Shown here in pieces: positions 6,784 to 12,845 of a stretch of 12,845 nt of DNA. Positions within the stretch are counted from its first letter, which is position 1; every line of letters begins with the position of its first letter. Source of the stretch: an uncultured Terriglobales bacterium. Its GTDB lineage: Bacteria > Acidobacteriota > Terriglobia > Terriglobales > Acidobacteriaceae. A program made the translations under genes and the position numbers. The stretch is from contig CATPBY010000281.1 in the NCBI GenBank assembly GCA_955652845.1, forward strand, positions 1 to 12,845. The letters run 5' to 3'. The notes under the pieces are model-generated. The model was not told the DNA's origin, did no database searches, and saw only the letters and a list, made by a program, of their open reading frames with translations.

Positions 6784-8156
6784 CGCACCACTTCCTGAAC
6801 ATCGATTTCGTTTTCGCTTCGGAGAGAGCCCTTGCCCTCGCTGACCACACCGGCGGCAGTGTCAATTACGGTGCGGGTGCTCAACTCGGTGCAACACCAC
6901 AAGGCGGCATTGCCGAGTTCCGGGTAAAACTTCTTCAGCGGAAGGCCGCCGACAATCTTATGCCCCAGAAGACGGCTGTTGATGGCGTAAGGGTCCTCGC
7001 TGGTCTGCAGCACGAACTCATTGAAACGGGCGCCAGGGAATAGAACGCGTGCGTGTTTTCCGAACTGCCCCGCTGCGTAAGCCGTCTTCGCCAGATTCTG
7101 TTTCGCCAGTTCCCGCAAGCCGGTCTTGCCGTAAACCGTCATAAAGATGTTGACCATCAGCGCCACCAGCGCCTGATTGGTGCAAATGTTCGAAGTGGCC
7201 TTCTCTCGGCGGATATGCTGCTCGCGGGTGGCCAGTGTGAGCACGAATCCGCGCTTGCCATTCTTGTCGGTGGTCTGGCCGACGAGACGGCCAGGCATCT
7301 GGCGGACAAACTGTTCCCGAGTTGCGATCACGCCGCAATAGGGGCCGCCGAAGCCCAGAGGTACACCGAACGACTGCGCTTCCATGGAAATCACATCGGC
7401 CTGGCGCGGCGGCTCGATGATGCCGAGCGAGACGGCTTCGGCGATTGAAACCACCAGCATCGCTCCTTGCTGGTGAGCGATCTCCGCGACAGCGGCTACA
7501 TCTTCTATACTTCCAAAAAAATTAGGCGACTGAATCAGAACGCAGGCCGTTTCCTGGCTGATGGATTGCTCCAGATCCTTCAGGTCGAGCCGCCCACTGT
7601 CCGAGAATGTCACGGTGTTTAACGGCAGACTTTGATGGTGCGCATAGGTCTCCAGCACTTCACGATATTCCGGATGCACACTGCGCCCGATCACAACCGA
7701 GCGCCGGCCAGTGAGCCGGACCGCCATCATCACGGCCTCAGCTGCCGCCGTCGAGCCGTCGTACATGGAAGCATTGGCCACTTCCATGCCGGTCAGTTCG
7801 CAGATCATGGTCTGAAATTCGAAAATCGACTGCAGCGTGCCTTGTGAGATCTCCGCCTGATATGGCGTATAGGCGGTGAGAAATTCACCACGCGAGATGA
7901 GCGAGTCAATAATGACGGGCCGGTAGTGATGATAAGCGCCAGCTCCGAGGAACGTGGCATAGCCCTCCCCATTTTCGCGGGAGCGCTCGCGGAACCAGTC
8001 CATGATCTCGGACTCCGCCATCTGGCGCGGCACCGTGAGATCACGCTCCAGACGATATTCCGCCGGGATGGGCGCGAACAGGTCGTCGATCGACCGCGCC
8101 CCAATAGCTTTCAATATCGCTTCACGGTCGGCGGGGGACTTCGGCAAATAGCGCAT
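6780..8156 (-). CDS. gcvPA: Glycine dehydrogenase (decarboxylating) subunit 1
   Basis: N-terminal half of the split P-protein, 458 residues, the usual length. The N-terminus MRYLPKSPADREAILKAIG and the later FLGAGAYHHYRP, FLTAYTPYQAEISQGTLQ and YDGSTAAAEA are characteristic. It has the PLP-enzyme fold but lacks the lysine, which is on GcvPB. ATG 8156 is chosen because the family begins MRYLP and no ATG, GTG or TTG start occurs in frame for some distance upstream. It has no Shine-Dalgarno at normal spacing; AGGAG occurs 21 bases upstream, inside a possible small ORF that stops 11 bases before this start. Translation may therefore depend on coupling to that ORF (inference). Confidence 0.95.
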   Translation of the reverse strand: MRYLPKSPADREAILKAIGARSIDDLFAPIPAEYRLERDLTVPRQMAESEIMDWFRERSRENGEGYATFLGAGAYHHYRPVIIDSLISRGEFLTAYTPYQAEISQGTLQSIFEFQTMICELTGMEVANASMYDGSTAAAEAVMMAVRLTGRRSVVIGRSVHPEYREVLETYAHHQSLPLNTVTFSDSGRLDLKDLEQSISQETACVLIQSPNFFGSIEDVAAVAEIAHQQGAMLVVSIAEAVSLGIIEPPRQADVISMEAQSFGVPLGFGGPYCGVIATREQFVRQMPGRLVGQTTDKNGKRGFVLTLATREQHIRREKATSNICTNQALVALMVNIFMTVYGKTGLRELAKQNLAKTAYAAGQFGKHARVLFPGARFNEFVLQTSEDPYAINSRLLGHKIVGGLPLKKFYPELGNAALWCCTELSTRTVIDTAAGVVSEGKGSLRSENEIDVQEVVR

Positions 8157-8167
8157 AGGAACTTTAG

Positions 8168-8236
8168 TTAGATGTAACTCCTGGTCCGTTGGATTGCGGT
8201 ATCTTCCTGGGAGTGGGAGCCATCCTCAAATAACAT
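8168..8236 (-). CDS. Possible 22-residue ORF between gcvH and gcvPA
   Basis: ATG 8236 is preceded by AGGAGA (8242-8247 on the opposite strand) at five bases, a better Shine-Dalgarno than that of gcvPA. It encodes MLFEDGSHSQEDTAIQRTRS then YI and TAA at 8168-8170, 11 bases before the gcvPA start. There is no recognised homology. It could be a coupling or leader ORF for gcvPA, a decayed remnant, or chance. It sits in the only sizeable gap (120 bases) of an otherwise tightly packed operon. Confidence 0.3.
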   Translation of the reverse strand: MLFEDGSHSQEDTAIQRTRSYI

Positions 8237-8276
8237 CGAAATCTCCTGTAGACAAAACCGGAGTGAATCGCTCAAT

Positions 8277-8666
8277 TCAAGGCCCCGCCTCATCCGCAAC
8301 GAACTTTTCGTAGTCGGCGGCGGACAGCAACGAATTCAGTTCGCCCCGATCTTTCAATGCAATCCTGATCAGCCACGCGCTGTGAGCATCTTTGTTTATC
8401 TTTTCAGGCGCAGTAGCCAGCTCGCCGTTGACTTCGGTTACCGTGCCCGAGGCGGGCGCATAAAGATCGGACACAGCCTTAACCGACTCAATGGAGCCGA
8501 AAGTTTTGCCGGCGGTTGTCTCCGCGCCAACTTTGGGCAGGTCGGCGAAGACAATGTCCCCCAGCGACTCCTGCGCATAGTTAGTGATGCCGATAGTCGC
8601 GTTCTTGCCGTCAGCTTTAATCCACTCGTGTTCTTTGGTGTACTTAAAGTCGGTTGGATAAGGCAT
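8277..8666 (-). CDS. gcvH: Glycine cleavage system H protein
   Basis: A 129-residue lipoyl carrier protein that shuttles the aminomethyl intermediate between P-protein and T-protein. The lipoylated lysine is K63 in FGSIESVKAVSDLYAPASG (56-74), matching Lys64 of the E. coli protein. The N-terminus PTDFKYTKEHEWI and GITNYAQESLGDIVFADLP are standard. ATG 8664-8666 has AAAGGA (8672-8677 on the opposite strand) five bases upstream. It lies 16 bases after the gcvT stop, so it is clearly in the same operon. Ends in TGA. Confidence 0.97.
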   Translation of the reverse strand: MPYPTDFKYTKEHEWIKADGKNATIGITNYAQESLGDIVFADLPKVGAETTAGKTFGSIESVKAVSDLYAPASGTVTEVNGELATAPEKINKDAHSAWLIRIALKDRGELNSLLSAADYEKFVADEAGP

Positions 8667-8682
8667 GTTGTTCCTTTGTGGT

Positions 8683-9834
8683 TTAAGCCTTTTTCGGCCT
8701 CTTGTAGAACGGAGTTTGCACCACCTGAGCCTTCACTCCCTGACCGCGGATCACGACCTTGACGGTTGATCCCACATCCGCAAATTCGGGTGGGAGATAA
8801 GCCAGTGCAATGTTTTTTTTCAAAAATGGAGCGGGCGAGCCGCTGGTGACGTAGCCAATTTCGCGACCGCCGTCGTCCAGAACTTTGTATCCGTCGCGGG
8901 CGATGCCGCGCTCAACCATTTCCAGACCCACAAGCGTGCGTTGAAGATTATTGATCTTCGCTTTCTCCAAGGCGGCGCGGCCGATAAACTCAGGCTTCTC
9001 CATCTTGCAAAAGCGATCAAGCCCGGCTTCCCAGACGTTAATCGTCTCAGAAATCTCGTGGCCGTAGAGCGGCAGCTTGGCCTCCAGTCGGAGCGTATTG
9101 CGCGCTCCTAAACCGCAAGGCAGGACGCCGAATTCCTTGCCAGCTTGCAGAATTTCTTCCCACACGCGAGCGCTGAGAGCTTCGTCTGACGGAATATAGA
9201 TTTCGAATCCGTTTTCTCCGGTATAGCCGGTGCGCGCGATGAGAATATTATTGAGCCCGCAAACCGTGCCTCGCGTTACCCAGTAAAACTTTACCGAGCC
9301 GAGGTCGGCCCCGGTGAGTTTCTGCAGGAGGTTGATTCCCTTTGGCCCCTGAATGGCAATTTGCGTGAAGTCGTCTGACAGGTTCTCGATCTGGCAGTCG
9401 AACTGCCTGGTATTGTCGCGCACCCAGTTGAAATCTTTTTCCCGTGTCCCCGCATTGATTACCAGTAAATACTCGTGCTCGCCGATGCGGTGCACGATTA
9501 CGTCATCCACAAATGTGCCTTGCGGATACAGCAGGGCGGAATACTGCGCCTGGCGGACAGCTAATTGCGCGGCGTCATTCATGGAAATATGCTGAACTGC
9601 TGCCAGCGCCCCGGGCCCGGCAAGGCGAATATCACCCATATGACTGACGTCGAAGATGCCCACACCGCCTCGAACGGCATTGTGCTCGGCGATAATGCCA
9701 CCCGAAGAAGGGTATTCGACCGGCATGTCCCAGCCATTAAATTCGACCATTTTGGCGCCCATCTGGCGATGGACGTTATTAAGCGCGGTCTTGCGGATGG
9801 TCAGCGTGGTCGCCTCAACAGCGGGTAATGGCAA
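8683..9834 (-). CDS. gcvT: Glycine cleavage system aminomethyltransferase (T protein)
   Basis: Transfers the methylene carbon from GcvH-bound aminomethyl to tetrahydrofolate, releasing ammonia; 383 residues. Family features are GWDMPVEYPSSGGIIAEHNAVR (34-55), FDVSHMGDI (61-69), the VDDVIV motif at 109-114 with the expected catalytic/folate aspartate, GYTGENGFEIY, and a C-terminal barrel ending VQTPFYKRPKKA. The start is TTG 9834. The conserved N-terminus TALNNVHRQMGAKMVEF requires a start above residue 17, there is no in-frame ATG or GTG between it and an upstream stop at 9847-9849, and GAGG (9841-9844 on the opposite strand) lies six bases before the TTG. First gene of the gcvT-gcvH-gcvPA-gcvPB operon. 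No glycine riboswitch was recognisable upstream. Confidence 0.96.
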   Translation of the reverse strand: MPLPAVEATTLTIRKTALNNVHRQMGAKMVEFNGWDMPVEYPSSGGIIAEHNAVRGGVGIFDVSHMGDIRLAGPGALAAVQHISMNDAAQLAVRQAQYSALLYPQGTFVDDVIVHRIGEHEYLLVINAGTREKDFNWVRDNTRQFDCQIENLSDDFTQIAIQGPKGINLLQKLTGADLGSVKFYWVTRGTVCGLNNILIARTGYTGENGFEIYIPSDEALSARVWEEILQAGKEFGVLPCGLGARNTLRLEAKLPLYGHEISETINVWEAGLDRFCKMEKPEFIGRAALEKAKINNLQRTLVGLEMVERGIARDGYKVLDDGGREIGYVTSGSPAPFLKKNIALAYLPPEFADVGSTVKVVIRGQGVKAQVVQTPFYKRPKKA

Positions 9835-9881
9835 TGAAGACCTCGATCAAAGGCAGCGCTGCCGGAGATGGAAGACGAATT

Positions 9882-9932
9882 ACCGTAACATGCGAACGGC
9901 GGGGGCTTCAACCGCCTCGAAAGGATAACGGT
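9882..9932 (-). other. Nested stem-loop in the gcvT leader region
   Basis: Outer pairing is ACCGT (9882-9886) with ACGGT (9928-9932); inner pairing is GGCGG (9898-9902) with CCGCC (9912-9916). It lies about 48 bases upstream of the gcvT start on the minus strand, next to repeat copy 1. It does not show the conserved elements of the glycine riboswitch. It may be part of the gcv leader RNA or of the repeat neighbourhood. Confidence 0.3.
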
Positions 9933-9937
9933 GCGGC

Positions 9938-10022
9938 GTTGTATCTAGCATCGCTGTGTCCAGCATCGCCGTGCCAGTTATCCCGAGCGGAGTCCAGGGA
10001 CCTGCCTGCTGCTCGTATCTGT
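9938..10022 (+). repeat. Dispersed direct repeat, copy 1 (CCGAGCGGAG...GGACCTGC type)
   Basis: Two aligned blocks match copy 2 (10286-10375). Bases 9938-9970 agree at 27 of 33 positions with 10286-10318, and 9975-10022 agree at 39 of 48 with 10328-10375, by hand alignment with one gap. The core is CCGAGCGGAG then GGACCTGC. It resembles the 'CATCCTGAGCGGAG...GACCTGC' repeat known from many soil-bacterial genomes (recalled). It ends 48 bases before the Cys-rich gene. Confidence 0.8.
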
Positions 10023-10070
10023 TACCAACGGAACTTTCGCTCCTGCTTGCGCCCGCGCTACAGTTCGCCC

Positions 10071-10250
10071 ATGGCTACTGCTACCAAAACCAAGTACCGC
10101 TGCATGCAGTGCGAGATGCCCGAAGACAAGTGCACTTGCGAGAAGTATTGCTGTCTTTGCCAGGGGCAGGTCGACGTTCGGCTATGCGAGGACTCTCTCT
10201 ACTATTGTCCACCTTGCCGCGAGGCCTGCAACTACAGGGTATCCGACTAG
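10071..10250 (+). CDS. Small cysteine-rich, probable metal-binding protein
   Basis: A 59-residue protein beginning MATATKTKYRCMQCEMPEDK with 11 cysteines at residues 11, 14, 21, 23, 27, 28, 30, 39, 46, 49 and 53. CxxC (11-14), CxC (21-23), CxxCR (46-50) and the CC pair point to one or two zinc or other metal sites. There is no signal peptide or membrane segment, so it should be cytoplasmic. The function is unknown; by composition it resembles a zinc-ribbon adaptor or a metallothionein-like protein, but no family is recognised. ATG 10071 is chosen because upstream in-frame codons read through the repeat and give low-quality sequence. No Shine-Dalgarno is visible. It lies between two direct repeat copies, divergent from gcvT and convergent with the mutase. 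Ends in TAG. Confidence 0.7.
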   Translation: MATATKTKYRCMQCEMPEDKCTCEKYCCLCQGQVDVRLCEDSLYYCPPCREACNYRVSD

Positions 10251-10285
10251 CCTGATCAGCGCATCCCTGAAGCGACAAGGGCAGC

Positions 10286-10375
10286 GCTGTATCAAGCATC
10301 GCTTTGTCCAGCGTCACTATCACCGGACTGTCATGCCGAGCGGAGGCGACGGACCTGCTTGCTGCCCGTATCCGT
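10286..10375 (+). repeat. Dispersed direct repeat, copy 2 (CCGAGCGGAG...GGACCTGC type)
   Basis: Partner of the copy at 9938-10022, in the same orientation, beginning 36 bases after the Cys-rich gene. It shares AAGCATCGCT-like and TTGTCCAGC-like strings in the first block and CCGAGCGGAG, GGACCTGC and CCCGTATCCGT-like strings in the second. It fills much of the 10251-10461 gap; the rest of that gap shows nothing I can name. Confidence 0.8.
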
Positions 10376-10461
10376 CGGACTCATACAAAACCAGGTGCCT
10401 CCACTCCGCTATCGGTTCCCCATGAAGCGATGACTCCGGCCGGGATGGCCGAGAACGAGAC

Positions 10462-12078
10462 CTAAACCACCACTGCTTCTTTGTACTCTCCAAATACTTT
10501 CCGCAAGGTATCGGAGATTTCGCCTACAGTAGCGCATGCATCTACCGCCGCCATGATGTGGGGCATGAGATTAGCGCCTGAGCGGGCAGCTTCTTCGATC
10601 TGCCGCAGGGAATCTTTCCAGGCCCGGGCCTCACGACGGGCACGCAGCGCCCGCAATCGTTCGATTTGTTTGCGTTCGAGAGACTCGTCGATACTCTGAA
10701 TCGGAATCGGCTTTTCTTCCTCTACGCTGAAACGGTTCACGCCCACCACCACCGCTTCCTCGCGATCCACCTGCTGTTGAAATTCGTAGGCGGCATTCTG
10801 GATCTCCTGCTGCACGTACCCGCGTTCGATGGCTTTCAGCATGCCACCAAACGCCTCAATTTTCTGCAGATAGTCGGCTGCGCCCCTTTCGATCTCAGTG
10901 GTGAGGGCTTCGATGTAATACGACCCCGCCAGTGGATCGACAGTTTGCGGCACTCCGGATTCATACGCGACGATCTGCTGAGTGCGCAGCGCGATGCGCG
11001 CCGCCTGCTCGGTTGGAAGCGCCAGCGCTTCGTCGTAGCCGTTGGTATGCAATGACTGGGTGCCGCCGAGGACCGCGGCCAGGGCCTGAATAGCCGTGCG
11101 GACAATATTGTTTTCAGGTTGCTGCGCGGTCAGCGTGGACCCCGCAGTCTGGCTGTGGAAGCGCAGCATCCAGGAGCGCGGATTCTTGGCCTTGAAGTGC
11201 TCTCGCATAATCCCGGCCCACATGCGCCGGGCAGCGCGAAACTTGGCTACTTCCTCCAAAAAATTATTGTGTGCATTGAAAAAGAACGATATCCGCGGCG
11301 CAAAGTGGTCCACATCCAGCCCGGTGTTAATTGCCGCCTGTACATAAGCGATGCCATTGCCCAGAGTGAATGCGACCTCCTGCACCGCGGTCGATCCGGC
11401 CTCACGCATATGATAGCCAGAGATGGAAATTGTGTTCCACTCGGGGACGTGTTCGTTGGTCCAGGCGAACATGTCGGTGATGATGCGCATGGCCTCACGT
11501 ATGGGATAAATGTATGTGCCTCTGGCAATGTATTCCTTGAGAACATCGTTCTGCACGGTGCCGGAAAGACGGCGAATATCCGCGCCCTGGCGGCGCGCAA
11601 CCGCGACATAAAGCGCCAGCAGGATCGAGCAGGTGGCATTGATGGTCATCGAAGTGGAGATCTTGGCCAGATCAATTCCCTCGAACAGGCGCTGCATGTC
11701 TTCGATGGAATCGACGGCGACGCCCACTTTGCCAACTTCACCGGTTGCCAGGGAATTGTCCGAATCGAGGCCGATCTGCGTGGGCAGGTCGAACGCGACC
11801 GACAAGCCAGTGTTGCCATGGGCCAGAAGATATTTGTAGCGTTTGTTCGATTCTTCGGCGTCGCCCATTCCGGCGTACTGGCGCATGGTCCATAGTCGTC
11901 CGCGGTACATCGTGGCCTGCACGCCGCGGGTATAGGGGAACTCGCCGGGATAACCAATCGACGTTTCTGTATCTCCACCCTTGAGGTCGGCCGGGGTGTA
12001 CAGCGCGCGAACAGGGATATGAGAGGAAGTCTGCGGGTCGGCAGGCTCGGAATTTGCGGTTTTAAGCTTGTCGATCAT
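10462..12078 (-). CDS. mcmA1: Methylmalonyl-CoA mutase, large (substrate-barrel) subunit without B12 domain
   Basis: An adenosylcobalamin-dependent acyl-CoA mutase catalytic chain, 538 residues. It ends after the TIM barrel, so the cobalamin-binding domain (DxHxxG) must come from a separate small subunit not present here. Aligned with the Propionibacterium enzyme at a constant offset of 21, the substrate residues are Y68 (Tyr89, in TMRQYAG), Q176 (Gln197), R186 (Arg207, in KEYIARGTY) and H223 (His244, in SGYHM). The Tyr/Arg pair indicates (R)-methylmalonyl-CoA to succinyl-CoA; isobutyryl-CoA mutase has Phe/Gln. Other signatures are FDLPTQIGLDSDN (96-108), RFHSQTAGSTLTAQQP and GGTQSLHTNGYDEAL. 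The likely role is propionyl-CoA disposal. ATG 12078 is the best available start although no Shine-Dalgarno is obvious. No MeaB GTPase or epimerase is adjacent in the window. Ends in TAG. Confidence 0.93.
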   Translation of the reverse strand: MIDKLKTANSEPADPQTSSHIPVRALYTPADLKGGDTETSIGYPGEFPYTRGVQATMYRGRLWTMRQYAGMGDAEESNKRYKYLLAHGNTGLSVAFDLPTQIGLDSDNSLATGEVGKVGVAVDSIEDMQRLFEGIDLAKISTSMTINATCSILLALYVAVARRQGADIRRLSGTVQNDVLKEYIARGTYIYPIREAMRIITDMFAWTNEHVPEWNTISISGYHMREAGSTAVQEVAFTLGNGIAYVQAAINTGLDVDHFAPRISFFFNAHNNFLEEVAKFRAARRMWAGIMREHFKAKNPRSWMLRFHSQTAGSTLTAQQPENNIVRTAIQALAAVLGGTQSLHTNGYDEALALPTEQAARIALRTQQIVAYESGVPQTVDPLAGSYYIEALTTEIERGAADYLQKIEAFGGMLKAIERGYVQQEIQNAAYEFQQQVDREEAVVVGVNRFSVEEEKPIPIQSIDESLERKQIERLRALRARREARAWKDSLRQIEEAARSGANLMPHIMAAVDACATVGEISDTLRKVFGEYKEAVVV

Positions 12079-12101
12079 GGCGAAGAGCTTTAATCACTAG
12101 A

Positions 12102-12123
12102 GTTACGAAGGTGCACGAAGGAA
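12102..12123 (+). repeat. CGAAGG-type dispersed repeat, copy C
   Basis: AGTTACGAAGGTGCACGAAG followed by GA, the same family as 2171-2204 and 2388-2420. It lies 23 bases upstream of the mutase start, on the left flank of the inverted-repeat element. Confidence 0.6.
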
Positions 12124-12324
12124 TTCCTGGCTAGTGGCTCAATTTGAATTCTCAGCGTTTTTTCTCATGCGCCAAGCCGGGCGCACTTCAGCGGGCCGAC
12201 GCGTGAGGTAACCATACCTGCTGTGCCGTAGCACGAGTTCGTGCGCTCCACCGGAAAAACGGCCGCGCTCAGGATGACGCCATCGAAAACGGCAGAAATT
12301 TCAAATTGAGCCATAACTAATTCC
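12120..12324. mobile_element. MITE-like element with terminal inverted repeats
   Basis: A roughly 205-base non-coding element. The left arm TGGCTCAATTTGAA (12135-12148) is an exact 14-base reverse complement of TTCAAATTGAGCCA (12300-12313). Pairing extends outward with GGAATT (12120-12125) and AATTCC (12319-12324), and inward imperfectly through a TTCT...GTTTT stretch on each side. The interior has GCGCAC (12181-12186) against GTGCGC (12241-12246), a hairpin AGGTA-ACCA-TACCT (12206-12219) and a hairpin GCACG-AGTT-CGTGC (12231-12244). There is no ORF and no transposase. It may be a miniature inverted-repeat element, a REP/BIME-like palindrome, or a structured leader of the mutase transcript. 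It fills most of the 304-base gap 12079-12382. Confidence 0.55.
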
Positions 12325-12358
12325 CGCGTAGGCTGGATTCGAGAATTTCGTTTTTCTT

Positions 12359-12385
12359 ACTTCGTGCCTTCGGGGTTCAAGGCTA
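12359..12385 (-). repeat. CGAAGG-type dispersed repeat, copy D (reversed)
   Basis: On the minus strand it reads GAACCCCGAAGGCACGAAG, sharing AACCCCGAAGG with copy B. It is inverted relative to copy C, so C and D bracket the inverted-repeat element. It overlaps the stop codon of the membrane-protein gene (12383-12385). Confidence 0.65.
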
Positions 12386-12715
12386 ACTTTTCTTCCGCAC
12401 CCTTAAGAACGAGCTCACTCCGAACCATGCGAACGTCAGTGTGAAAACAATTGCGATCAGCACGCGGCCAGAGGTGGTTTGGTGCGCCTGATATTTATTG
12501 TATTCACGGATGAATGCTCCGGCTCCAATGGCCGCTAAGAATAGGAAAACAAAGCCCGTGACTTCCAGCCAGAGCTGGCGCAGCACGCGTCCCCAGGTGC
12601 TTGCAGTGGCGCGGGCGGCTTTCAGGACAGCGCCCAGCGTCCGGTTGCGTCCGGCATGCTCAACCGCAATGCGGGTGAGGATGCTTATTTTGCGAGCAGT
12701 TGAAACATTCGCCAT
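12383..12715 (-). CDS. Small two-helix membrane protein of unknown function
   Basis: A 110-residue protein beginning MANVSTARKISILTRIAVEH. It has a basic N-terminal cytoplasmic-like region (residues 1-47, many Arg/Lys), a first membrane helix at about 49-69 (LWLEVTGFVFLFLAAIGAGA), a short polar loop (REYNKYQAHQTTSGR), a second helix at about 83-104 and a basic end (RVRKKS). By the positive-inside rule both ends face the cytoplasm. A longer frame reaches 12790, but the extra 25 residues are unlike protein and lack a ribosome binding site, so ATG 12715 is preferred. I do not recognise the family. It is upstream of the mutase on the same strand, separated by the inverted-repeat element. Ends in TAG. 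Confidence 0.65.
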   Translation of the reverse strand: MANVSTARKISILTRIAVEHAGRNRTLGAVLKAARATASTWGRVLRQLWLEVTGFVFLFLAAIGAGAFIREYNKYQAHQTTSGRVLIAIVFTLTFAWFGVSSFLRVRKKS

Positions 12716-12845
12716 CTTCGTCGATTTTAACAGTGTTTGGAGGTACAATAGCGCGCTGACAAAACAGCCAGCGTCACCAAACGCTGACATTGCATCTAAT
12801 TGGCTGGGAACTGATAGGACTGAATGAATTAGGACTGAAGAGAGG

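Noticed and set aside
5956..6798. 280-residue ORF on the plus strand opposite gcvPB
   Set aside because: Antisense to well-conserved P-protein sequence, with Arg/His-rich composition typical of a shadow frame.
9835..9990. Glycine riboswitch upstream of gcvT
   Set aside because: The operon is a classic riboswitch target, but the conserved glycine-aptamer elements were not found on the minus strand; only a simple nested stem-loop is present.
9828..10250. Longer 140-residue version of the Cys-rich protein
   Set aside because: The extra N-terminal 81 residues are translation of the gcvT leader and the dispersed repeat; the credible protein starts at ATG 10071.
11119..11895. 258-residue ORF on the plus strand opposite the mutase
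   Set aside because: Same reason: fully within a confident gene on the other strand, with no recognisable domain.
12716..12790. N-terminal extension of the membrane protein to 135 residues
   Set aside because: No ribosome site before 12790 and unlikely sequence; ATG 12715 gives a sensible basic N-terminus before the first helix.
12825..12845. Shine-Dalgarno-like GAAGAGAGG at the right edge as the start of a plus-strand gene
   Set aside because: The window ends before any start codon, so nothing can be supported.

Overview
The window looks like a chromosomal stretch of a mesophilic soil-type bacterium, most likely Acidobacteriota. This is inferred from moderately high GC, the fadN-fadA-fadE arrangement, a DUF2911 secreted protein, a split gcvPA/gcvPB glycine decarboxylase, and spacers full of two short dispersed repeat families: a 'CGAAGGACACGAAGG' type and a 'CCGAGCGGAG...GGACCTGC' type. 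I could not run a search, so the phylum call is inference. I saw no tRNA, rRNA, CRISPR array, transposase, phage or plasmid gene.

Plus strand, 1-4243: a beta-oxidation cluster. It holds the C-terminal part of a FadN-type 3-hydroxyacyl-CoA dehydrogenase/enoyl-CoA hydratase (cut by the window edge), a thiolase (fadA) and a 599-residue acyl-CoA dehydrogenase (fadE). The thiolase reading frame is broken by one in-frame TAG at a conserved active-site-loop serine and then continues in the same frame to a normal end. Between fadA and fadE lies a wrecked GxxExxY (PDDEXK_3-like) gene between two copies of the CGAAGG repeat.

4364-5270: a small unknown gene on the minus strand, then on the plus strand a DUF2911 exported protein with a clear promoter and ribosome binding site. 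Minus strand, 9834-5290: a compact glycine cleavage operon gcvT-gcvH-gcvPA-gcvPB. gcvT uses a TTG start, gcvPA and gcvPB overlap by 4 bases, and a possible 22-codon ORF with a good Shine-Dalgarno sits between gcvH and gcvPA. GcvL (lipoamide dehydrogenase) is not in the window.

9835-10461: an 11-cysteine, 59-residue protein gene lying between two direct copies of the second repeat family. Minus strand, 12078-10462: the catalytic (substrate-barrel) subunit of a split methylmalonyl-CoA mutase without its cobalamin-binding domain. 12079-12382: a non-coding stretch holding a roughly 205-base element with terminal inverted repeats and internal hairpins, flanked by inverted copies of the CGAAGG repeat. 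12383-12715, minus strand: a two-helix membrane protein of unknown role.

Metabolically the window is catabolic: FadN/FadA/FadE shorten fatty acyl-CoAs, methylmalonyl-CoA mutase would feed propionyl-CoA from odd-chain substrates into succinyl-CoA, and glycine cleavage supplies one-carbon units. I found no convincing new multi-gene system. The items most worth a second look are the amber codon in fadA, the inverted-repeat element at 12120-12324, the repeat-bracketed Cys-rich gene, and the possible small ORF inside the gcv operon.
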